The notes under the pieces: model-generated | Databases searched by the model: none | What the model was told of the DNA's origin: nothing | What the model saw: only the letters and a program-made list of their open reading frames with translations | Part shown: positions 5,499 to 10,837 of the stretch, one piece after another | How the letters are laid out: every line of letters starts with the position of its first letter | Numbering within the stretch: position 1 is the stretch's first letter | DNA from: an uncultured Eubacteriales bacterium | GTDB taxonomy: Bacteria > Bacillota_A > Clostridia > Peptostreptococcales > Anaerovoracaceae | Direction of reading: 5' to 3' | NCBI GenBank assembly: GCA_902790885.1 | Contig: CADATR010000048.1 | Span: 1-10,837, forward strand | Length of the DNA: 10,837 nt | Made by a program: the position numbers and the translations under genes

Positions 5499-7733
5499 AT
5501 GCAGCAGGAAGGCAAACTCGGAAAGATAATATTCAACAATCCTGAGAACGGCTATACCGTAGCGGTCTTCGATACAGAAGCAGGCGCGATCCGGATAGCC
5601 GGTTCTTTTGCTGAGCCAAAAAGCGGAGCAAAGTACAGGCTTCAGGGGCGGTTTACCATACATCCGAAGTATGGAGAGCAGTTCAGCGTTGCCTCGTATG
5701 AGGAGATGATGCCCGAGGGTGCGGACGCGATACTTGAATTCCTCGCGGCAGGCAACATACGTGGCATCGGACCTAAAATGGCCCGCCAGATAGTCGATGT
5801 CTTCGGTGATGAGACGCTTGCCGTCATCGAAGAGACTCCTGAGAAACTCCTTATGATAAGCGGGATAGGCGCTAAAACACTTGCGAGGATCACCGAGTCG
5901 TTCGGCGAGTCGAAGGACTTTGCTGATGCCTCCATAGAGCTCCGCGAGCTGGGCATCGAAATGAATGAAGCCGTGCGCATATATAAACTGTATGGAAAGG
6001 ATTCTTTGAGGATAGTAAGCGAAGACCCTTACATTCTGGCGGAGGATATACGCGGCATCAATTTCCGCAGGGCGGATTCGATTGCGGCAAAGCTTGGCGT
6101 TGAGCCGGACAGCAGCATAAGGATACAGAGCGGCATCCGTTACATGCTCAAATCGTGGGCTGCGAGCGGCAGCACGCTCATGCCGGAGAGTTTTCTTATC
6201 GAGAAGACGGCGGAGTTCCTCGACGTAATGATGGACAACGTGAGAGACTCGCTGAAGGAGATGGTCTTTGCCGGCGAACTCGAAGAAGACACAATAGAAG
6301 ATACCGCGGTGATTTATTTGTATGGCTATTACCACGCTGAGCAAAGGGTGGCCCACGAGCTAATGAAGCTGAGGAATGCAGAGGTGAAGCCGATACCGAT
6401 GCAGTACAACAACTTCATGGAAGCCGTAAGCATGGGCGGGACTGATCCGTACGAGGCGGTAGAGCTTTCGGAAGAGCAGAAACGGGCCGTACTCGAATGT
6501 CTCACAAACACCGTCACTGTTATCACCGGCGGACCCGGCACCGGCAAGACCACTATCATAAATACAATAGTACAGATACTGGATTTCGCAGGGATGTCAT
6601 TCGCTCTCGCAGCACCTACAGGCAGAGCTGCCAAGCGCATGGAGGAGGCCACGGGCAAACCGGCCATGACCATACACCGCATGCTCGAATTCGTGTGGTC
6701 AGAAGAGGAAGAGGTGCTCAACTTCGGCAGAAACGAAGAGAACCCTCTCGAAGAAGATGTGATAATAGTCGATGAAGCGTCGATGATAGACCTGATGCTC
6801 ATGGACGGCCTGCTGAATGCCGTGAAGGAGGGCACGCGCCTCATATTTACGGGAGACGCCGATCAGCTGCCTCCTGTCGGAGCGGGCAACGTGCTCCGTG
6901 ATATGATAGCCAGTGAGTGCATCCCTGTCATAAGACTGAAGGAGATATTCAGACAGGCCGAGGGCAGCGGCATCGTCACCAACTCGCATCTAATAAACAG
7001 CGGCGAGTACCCTGAGCAGCAGAGCGGAGACGATTTCTATATAATAGGAAAATTCAGCGAGAATTCAATAAGCGATACGATAAGAGAGCTGGTGGGAGGC
7101 CGCATAGAAGCGGGCTTTGACTTTGTGCGTTCAGCTGACGATATACAGATACTTACTCCTACCAAGCGCGGCATGCTCGGAGCGCCGAGCCTCAACGCCA
7201 TGCTTCAGGAGGTAGTCAACCCGCCGGCAGAAGATAAGGCTGAGCTCAAAATCGGCAGTGTCATCTTCCGCGAAGGGGACAAGGTGATGCAGCTCCGCAA
7301 TAATTACAGCGCCGAGTGGCATACCGACAATTTCCTTTCCGACGGAGAGGGCGTATTCAACGGCGACATGGGCATCGTTGAGGAGATCGACGCATTGGAT
7401 AAAACGATGACGGTCAGGATGGATGACCGCATCATAGAATACGCCGGTGAGATGCTCGAGGAGATAGACCTCGCGTATGCTGTTACTGTGCATAAGAGCC
7501 AGGGCTCGGAATTCCCGGTCGTTGTGATCCCTGTACTGAGATTCCCGCCTATGCTGATGACGCGCAATCTGCTTTATACTGCCGTGACCAGAGGCAAAAG
7601 GCTGGTCGTGATTGTAGGCGACCCTGCGCGCGTGCGCTCAATGATAGACAACAACCGCGCTGACGGCAGATATACCGGACTGAAGCAACGGCTGCTCGCT
7701 CTCGACGCGGATCCTTTCGGACGGAGGATGTGA
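5499..7733 (+). CDS. recD2: RecD2-type ATP-dependent 5'-3' DNA helicase
   Basis: A 744-residue superfamily 1B helicase of the RecD/TraA (RecD2) type found in bacteria without, or outside of, RecBCD. RecD2 unwinds DNA 5'-3' and is linked to repair and replication-fork maintenance. Seen: an N-terminal OB-like part; two helix-hairpin-helix elements (GNIRGIGPKMARQIVDVFG near 85-103 and ISGIGAKTLARITESFG near 120-136), typical of RecD2; Walker A GGPGTGKT at 344-351 with K350; Walker B VDEAS at 424-428; GDADQLPPVGAGNVL after it; KEIFRQAEGS; and the C-terminal motif TVHKSQGSEF at 663-672, then LLYTAVTRGK. All helicase motifs look intact. Its ATG directly abuts the upstream stop (TAAATG) and no Shine-Dalgarno sequence is obvious, so translation is probably coupled to the yhaM-like gene. 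The comF gene starts 1 bp after its stop. Confidence 0.95.
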   Translation: MQQEGKLGKIIFNNPENGYTVAVFDTEAGAIRIAGSFAEPKSGAKYRLQGRFTIHPKYGEQFSVASYEEMMPEGADAILEFLAAGNIRGIGPKMARQIVDVFGDETLAVIEETPEKLLMISGIGAKTLARITESFGESKDFADASIELRELGIEMNEAVRIYKLYGKDSLRIVSEDPYILAEDIRGINFRRADSIAAKLGVEPDSSIRIQSGIRYMLKSWAASGSTLMPESFLIEKTAEFLDVMMDNVRDSLKEMVFAGELEEDTIEDTAVIYLYGYYHAEQRVAHELMKLRNAEVKPIPMQYNNFMEAVSMGGTDPYEAVELSEEQKRAVLECLTNTVTVITGGPGTGKTTIINTIVQILDFAGMSFALAAPTGRAAKRMEEATGKPAMTIHRMLEFVWSEEEEVLNFGRNEENPLEEDVIIVDEASMIDLMLMDGLLNAVKEGTRLIFTGDADQLPPVGAGNVLRDMIASECIPVIRLKEIFRQAEGSGIVTNSHLINSGEYPEQQSGDDFYIIGKFSENSISDTIRELVGGRIEAGFDFVRSADDIQILTPTKRGMLGAPSLNAMLQEVVNPPAEDKAELKIGSVIFREGDKVMQLRNNYSAEWHTDNFLSDGEGVFNGDMGIVEEIDALDKTMTVRMDDRIIEYAGEMLEEIDLAYAVTVHKSQGSEFPVVVIPVLRFPPMLMTRNLLYTAVTRGKRLVVIVGDPARVRSMIDNNRADGRYTGLKQRLLALDADPFGRRM

Positions 7734-7734
7734 T

Positions 7735-8523
7735 ATGCCGCGGACTGAATGGCTTAAACGCGTCGGAAATGAGATACTCGACCTGGTGTATCCGCCGGGT
7801 CTTTATTGCATTTGCTGCGGAAAGATCATAGACGGGAGCCGCACCTACAGGCTGTGCAACGAGTGCATGGGATCCCTCAACTGGAATACCGGAAGGCGCT
7901 GCGCAAGCTGCGGCAGGCCTCTTGCGGATACAGACCCGGGGGAGCTGTGCTTTGGCTGCGCTCAGTATGAGGCTGCCGGGCGGGAGCGCTGCTTTGACAC
8001 TGGCCACGCATGCTGTGGTTACGGCGCCTGCGCACAGTCGGTCATATTCTCTCTGAAGTACGGAGGACACGCGGAGATAGGCGACACGCTCGGCGAGATC
8101 ATGTATGACTACATGCTGGCGGAATACGGTGAGAGCAGTCTGGAGTCGATGTACGACATAGTGATGCCTGTGCCTGTATATGCAGACAAGTTTAAGAAAA
8201 GAGGCTTCGATCACGCAGAGCTGATAGGACGTGGCTTCGCCAGGAGGGCAGGGCTGCGCTTTGACCCGGCCGCTCTGATAAGGCTCCGTGAGACCGTTCC
8301 GATGAAGGGTCTCGGTCCGGAAGCGCGAAGGGCAAATATACGCGGCGCATTCGGGATAAGAAACAGCAGGCTCCCTGTGATACAGGGCGCAAAGATCCTG
8401 CTTGTAGATGACATATTCACGACAGGTTCTACTGTGGATGAAACAGCATCCGTTCTGAAGGCGCACGGCGCGGCAAAAGTGGATTTCCTGGCGTTCGCCG
8501 CGGCCGGAGACATGGTGATCTGA
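7735..8523 (+). CDS. comF: ComF family protein (zinc finger plus phosphoribosyltransferase-like domain)
   Basis: ComF/ComFC proteins are needed for natural transformation in several bacteria, acting in the cytosol on incoming single-stranded DNA; in many species the role is untested. This 262-residue protein is of usual length. Seen: an N-terminal Cys-rich zinc-binding part with CICC (25-28), CNEC (41-44), CASC (56-59) and CFGC (72-75); FSLKYGG (105-111); the conserved VPVYADKFKKRGFDHAELI (147-164); RRANIRGAF (198-206); and the PRPP-binding loop ILLVDDIFTTGST (221-233). The family often has PQ-x-GL where this one has PMKGL (189-193), a small variation. The ATG at 7735 lies 1 bp after the recD2 stop and is preceded by GGAGG (7723-7727). 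Following recD2 and a nuclease, it fits a nucleic-acid processing unit. Whether this organism is competent cannot be told from here. Confidence 0.9.
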   Translation: MPRTEWLKRVGNEILDLVYPPGLYCICCGKIIDGSRTYRLCNECMGSLNWNTGRRCASCGRPLADTDPGELCFGCAQYEAAGRERCFDTGHACCGYGACAQSVIFSLKYGGHAEIGDTLGEIMYDYMLAEYGESSLESMYDIVMPVPVYADKFKKRGFDHAELIGRGFARRAGLRFDPAALIRLRETVPMKGLGPEARRANIRGAFGIRNSRLPVIQGAKILLVDDIFTTGSTVDETASVLKAHGAAKVDFLAFAAAGDMVI

Positions 8524-8525
8524 GC

Positions 8526-8574
8526 ACTGCCGGTTGCAGTTATGTATGCTCTGATAATAAATGCAGATACTGCA
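8526..8574 (+). other. Short inverted repeats after comF, without T-tract
   Basis: ACTGC (8526-8530) can pair with GCAGT (8536-8540), and TGCAG (8562-8566) with CTGCA (8570-8574). GCAGT at 8536 can alternatively pair with ACTGC at 8569-8573. The second hairpin is followed by AAAAAA, not T residues, so no convincing intrinsic terminator for comF is seen in the roughly 95 bp before the convergent rsuA. Confidence 0.3.
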
Positions 8575-8608
8575 AAAAAGTCGTTATAGATCTGTAAAGG
8601 AACGTCAG

Positions 8609-8628
8609 AAAAAGAGCGTCAGAGCTCC
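8609..8628 (-). terminator. Weak terminator overlapping the rsuA stop codon
   Basis: On the minus strand GAGC (8627-8624) and GCTC (8617-8614) form a short stem, extendable by a G-T pair, followed by five T residues (8613-8609). The stop codon lies in the loop. The stem is short, so its strength is doubtful. Confidence 0.35.
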
Positions 8629-9329
8629 AGGGCGGTCAGCTCTTCCGGTGTAAGGCGGCGGTATTCGCCCGGAGCCAGACCGGGATCGAGACTTATCGGG
8701 CCCATGGAAAGGCGTTTCAGATATATGACCTCTGAGCCGATCGAAGCGAACATGCGCTTAACCTGGTGGAATTTGCCTTCGCGTATCGTGATCTCGGCTT
8801 CGGACACATAATCGTCATCTGAAACGGACAGTATTTCGAGATCTGCAGGGAGGCATTCAAGGCCGTCGGTAAGGACGAGACCGTCCCTGAACAGCCCGGC
8901 GTCGTTTTCGGTCAGGATGCCCGACACCCTTACAAAATAGACTTTATCTACATGATGCTTAGGCGAAAGAAGACGGTGCGACAGCGCGCCGTCATTTGTT
9001 ATGAGGAGAAGTCCTTCGGTATCACGGTCGAGGCGCCCGACAGGGAACAGGTCTCTCCGCTTTGGTTCTGAGATGAGATCAACTACTGTTTCTTCTCTGC
9101 CGTCCTCGCTCGCGCTGATGATGCCCGCAGGCTTGTTGAGCATGTAGTAAACGTATTCCTCGTAGGCGACTTCGGATCCGCGGAAAATGACATTAGACGA
9201 TTCGCTTACGCTGAATCCGGGATCTTTTACGACCGTTCCGTCAACGACAGCGCCGCTTTTGCGGATCTCTTTTTTCAGTTCACTTCTGGTTCCGGCGCCC
9301 ATGTCCGAAAGGTATTTATCAAGTCTCAT
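8619..9329 (-). CDS. rsuA: 16S rRNA pseudouridine synthase, RsuA family
   Basis: RsuA-type enzymes isomerise one uridine of 16S rRNA (U516 in E. coli numbering) to pseudouridine during small-subunit assembly. The start at 9329 gives 236 residues and begins MRLDKYLSDMGAGTRSE, the usual N-terminal S4 RNA-binding domain (about residues 1-45). It has AGAGG at 6-nt spacing. An in-frame ATG at 9401 would add 24 non-conserved residues running across the predicted promoter, so it was rejected. Seen: YYMLNKPAGIISA (61-73), the catalytic motif GRLDRDTEGLLL (98-109) with D101 as the expected catalytic Asp, and SPKHHVDKVYFVRVSG, which favours RsuA over the RluB/RluE branches. It is divergent from a PfkB-family kinase that itself resembles pseudouridine kinases. 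Confidence 0.92.
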   Translation of the reverse strand: MRLDKYLSDMGAGTRSELKKEIRKSGAVVDGTVVKDPGFSVSESSNVIFRGSEVAYEEYVYYMLNKPAGIISASEDGREETVVDLISEPKRRDLFPVGRLDRDTEGLLLITNDGALSHRLLSPKHHVDKVYFVRVSGILTENDAGLFRDGLVLTDGLECLPADLEILSVSDDDYVSEAEITIREGKFHQVKRMFASIGSEVIYLKRLSMGPISLDPGLAPGEYRRLTPEELTALEL

Positions 9330-9368
9330 CGCTGACCTCTTTTCAAAAGTAATTCTTCTTTCATAAAG

Positions 9369-9377
9369 ATTGTACCA
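9369..9377 (-). promoter_or_regulatory. rsuA promoter, extended -10
   Basis: On the minus strand TGGTACAAT (9377-9369) is an extended -10 element about 40 nt before the chosen rsuA start. No good -35 is visible. Its position inside the alternative longer reading frame supports the shorter start. Confidence 0.5.
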
Positions 9378-9411
9378 CATCCGCAGCCTTTTTAATTTCA
9401 CGCTATTAGTG

Positions 9412-9417
9412 TAGAAT
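9412..9417 (+). promoter_or_regulatory. Candidate -10 box of the PfkB-family kinase gene
   Basis: TAGAAT (9412-9417) lies 25 nt before the kinase start codon and just ahead of a strong GGAGGAGG ribosome binding site (9431-9438). No clear -35 was found, so the call is weak. Confidence 0.35.
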
Positions 9418-9442
9418 CAGAGCAGAGAGCGGAGGAGGAGAT

Positions 9443-10390
9443 ATGGCAAAAAAGAAAGACAACGGAATAGTCGTGATAGGTGCTGCTTTTGTAGATGTCA
9501 AGGGATATCCGTATGCTCAGTACATTCCGGGCGGAAGGAATTCCGGACAGGTGGTTGAGGTGCACGGCGGAGTGGCCCGCAACATCGTTGAAGACATCGC
9601 GAATGTTGAGCTCAGGCCTACTTTCGTAACGGTGCTCGATCCCAAAGGCATCAGCAACGATGTGGTCGAAAAGCTCGCGAAGCATAAGGTCAATACTGAT
9701 TATATAAAGCGCTCGGAGGGAGGCCTTGGCACATGGCTGGCTGTGTTCGACAACAGCGGCGATGTGGTGGCTTCGATATCCAAACGCCCTGATCTGTCAC
9801 GTATAGCAGACATACTGGATGACAAGGGAGACGAGATATTCAGATATGCCGACAGCATAGCGGTGGAGTTCGACGTTGATGTGCCTATACTTAAACGCGT
9901 GATCGCGCTGGCGGAGAAGCACGGCAAAAAAGTATATGCGCCTGTCTCTAACATGTCGATCGCGATGGAGAGGAGAGATCTTCTGCAGAACATCGGCTGC
10001 CTCGTTTGCAATCTTGAGGAAGCGGGACTCCTGTTCTCGGAAGAGTATGAAGGCACACCGGCTGAAGAGATGAGCGCGATACTTCTTGAAAAAATAAAGC
10101 AGGCCAGGATACCGTCTATGGTGGTGACCATGGGCGGAGAAGGAGCTGTATACGCTTCGCTTGACGGCACATGCGGATACTGCCCGGCACCTAAGACGGA
10201 GGTGAGGGATACTACAGGAGCGGGGGACGCGTTCTTCGCGGGAGTGACCATAGGACTCACCTATGGCAAGAGCCTGGGAGAGGCATGCTCTATCGGTACA
10301 AGACTTGCCAATTCCGTGATCGTCACGGACGAGAACGTCTGCCCGAGATTTCTGCCTGCTGAATTCGGCCTGGATGTTTCAAAAGAGTAA
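9443..10390 (+). CDS. PfkB (ribokinase) family kinase, possibly pseudouridine kinase-like
   Basis: A 315-residue ATP-dependent sugar or nucleoside kinase of the ribokinase/PfkB fold. Seen: an N-terminal strand GIVVIGAAFVDVKG (8-21); VHGGVARNIVEDIANV (40-55), the PfkB glycine-rich signature, whose GGVARNI form resembles E. coli PsuK (GGVGRNI); NLEEAG (190-195), the Mg/phosphate NxxE-type motif; VVTMGGEGA (227-235); and DTTGAGDAF (256-264), the anion hole with D262 as expected catalytic base. The FVDVKG opening also resembles PsuK, where family members usually have a more standard GD start. The substrate is therefore an inference: pseudouridine is the leading guess, while ribose, adenosine or another ribokinase substrate remain possible. 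No pseudouridine-5'-phosphate glycosidase (psuG) is beside it in this window. The ATG at 9443 follows a very strong GGAGGAGG. It is divergent from the rRNA pseudouridine synthase gene. Confidence 0.85.
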   Translation: MAKKKDNGIVVIGAAFVDVKGYPYAQYIPGGRNSGQVVEVHGGVARNIVEDIANVELRPTFVTVLDPKGISNDVVEKLAKHKVNTDYIKRSEGGLGTWLAVFDNSGDVVASISKRPDLSRIADILDDKGDEIFRYADSIAVEFDVDVPILKRVIALAEKHGKKVYAPVSNMSIAMERRDLLQNIGCLVCNLEEAGLLFSEEYEGTPAEEMSAILLEKIKQARIPSMVVTMGGEGAVYASLDGTCGYCPAPKTEVRDTTGAGDAFFAGVTIGLTYGKSLGEACSIGTRLANSVIVTDENVCPRFLPAEFGLDVSKE

Positions 10391-10406
10391 AACGTACATT
10401 TTCTCA

Positions 10407-10434
10407 CTGCCTCCTCGGTGCGGGGCGGGGGCAG
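10407..10434 (+). terminator. GC-rich hairpin after the PfkB-family kinase gene
   Basis: CTGCCTCC (10407-10414) pairs with GGGGGCAG (10427-10434), with one T-G wobble and a 12-nt loop, starting 17 bp after the stop codon. Only ACCGGACTTTC follows, without a proper T-tract, so it is at best a weak or factor-assisted terminator or an mRNA-end stabiliser. Confidence 0.4.
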
Positions 10435-10567
10435 ACCGGACTTTCAGAAATAAAATCCTGAATCAATTCCTGCTGCTATAGTGGGCATCATTTTGCCCTG
10501 ATTTCGGAAGAGAGGGAGCCGGCGGACATCCCCCGTAAAGGGATAAAAAAACATATAAATGCATATA

Positions 10568-10619
10568 TTGGATTCCGTTTTGCTTGCGGTATAATACATA
10601 CAATGGTACAATCGGATTG
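10568..10619 (+). promoter_or_regulatory. Promoter and operator-like repeats of the TetR-family gene
   Basis: TATAAT (10590-10595) is a consensus -10 box; TTGGAT (10568-10573) at 16-nt spacing is a modest -35. Just downstream are a tandem TACAATGGTACAAT (10599-10612) and the inverted repeat CAATCGGATTG (10609-10619). Sites of this kind next to a TetR-type gene are often autoregulatory operators, which is an inference here. Confidence 0.5.
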
Positions 10620-10673
10620 AAAAGGAAACGGAGACGAGCAAGATAGTTTCCGAATCCTGTGAGGGACAAAAGA

Positions 10674-10837
10674 ATGAAGGAAAAAGAAACTGACGATCTC
10701 CGCAGCCGCATACTCGACGAGGCCGCGAAACAGTTCGACCGCAAGGGCATCAAATTTACAATGGATGATCTTGCGCATGCTTTGGGTATGAGCAAAAAAA
10801 CCATTTATACTGTTTTTGAGGACAAGAGATCCATCAT
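10674..10837 (+). CDS. TetR/AcrR family transcriptional regulator (N-terminal part, cut by window end)
   Basis: Only 54 complete codons are in the window. They cover the DNA-binding domain: RILDEAAKQFDRKGI (helix 1 region), FTMDDLAHALGMSKKTIY (helices 2-3, the helix-turn-helix) and TVFEDKRSI, the standard TetR pattern in which Y-x-x-F-x-x-K-x-x-I/L follows the recognition helix. The ATG at 10674 is preceded by GAGGGA (10661-10666) at 7-nt spacing. The ligand-binding domain lies outside the window, so neither ligand nor target can be named. TetR proteins usually repress an adjacent gene or their own gene; the repeats at 10599-10619 may be its site. Confidence 0.9.
   Translation, partial: MKEKETDDLRSRILDEAAKQFDRKGIKFTMDDLAHALGMSKKTIYTVFEDKRSI

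Larger units (their letters stand above)
10391..10673. other. Intergenic region between the PfkB-family kinase and the TetR gene
   Basis: About 283 bp with no credible gene on either strand. It holds a GC-rich hairpin after the kinase gene (10407-10434), a small hairpin GGGCA/TGCCC (10483-10498), an inverted repeat ATCCC/GGGAT near 10529-10549 followed by AAAAAAA, and then the promoter region of the TetR-family gene. I recognise no known riboswitch class or small RNA in it. Confidence 0.5.

Noticed and set aside
4524..6356. A 610-codon minus-strand open frame across the yhaM-like gene and recD2
   Set aside because: Antisense to two clearly recognised genes with intact motifs; its translation is rich in His, Arg and Leu, as expected from reverse reading of such codons, and resembles no family.
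7549..8466. A 305-codon minus-strand open frame antisense to comF
   Set aside because: It covers the ComF zinc-finger and PRPP motifs on the other strand and has no recognisable domain.
9330..9401. Longer rsuA start at 9401
   Set aside because: The extension precedes the conserved MRLDKYLS start, lacks a good ribosome binding site and would include the predicted promoter.
10463..10804. Minus-strand frames overlapping the TetR gene and the gap before it
   Set aside because: They are antisense to the clear helix-turn-helix region and contain no family-like segment or good start site.

Overview
The window looks like a chromosomal segment of an anaerobic member of the Bacillota (class Clostridia). 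The grounds are gene content (the [FeFe]-hydrogenase maturase HydE, a YerC-type TrpR-like regulator, a YhaM-type OB/HD nuclease, RecD2, ComF), strong GGAGG-type ribosome binding sites and a roughly balanced base composition. The family or genus cannot be fixed from the sequence alone. No rRNA, tRNA, CRISPR array, insertion sequence or prophage gene is visible. Most of the window is housekeeping genes in short transcription units, so the interest lies mainly in the regulatory DNA.

Layout. Positions 1-1099 carry hydE (+). Positions 1100-1474 are a long leader for cysK: a clear promoter, a 33-codon leader peptide with three consecutive Cys codons, a perfect antiterminator/terminator pair and a T-tract. 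cysK (+, 1475-2407) follows and overlaps tail to tail by 11 bp with a four-helix membrane protein of the TIGR01906/DUF1461 family (-). A symmetric promoter region separates that gene from yerC (+, 3278-3568). yerC converges on nadE (-, 3642-4400) across a strong terminator hairpin. nadE is divergent from a three-gene unit yhaM-like / recD2 / comF (+, 4530-8523), with palindromic operator-like DNA between them. rsuA (-, 8619-9329) is divergent from a PfkB-family kinase with pseudouridine-kinase-like features (+, 9443-10390). The window ends in the first 54 codons of a TetR-family regulator (+, from 10674).

How the parts fit. The cysK leader reads as ribosome-mediated attenuation: shortage of charged tRNA-Cys would stall translation at the Cys run, free the strand at 1256-1265 to pair with 1348-1357, and so block the terminator and raise cysteine synthase expression. 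The yhaM-recD2-comF unit groups a nuclease, a 5'-3' DNA helicase and a DNA-uptake-related protein, which suggests nucleic-acid processing. nadE and yerC share a TTTAAAGCGC element in their control regions, which could mean a common regulator. The best candidate for something undescribed is the Cys-run leader peptide and attenuator upstream of cysK.
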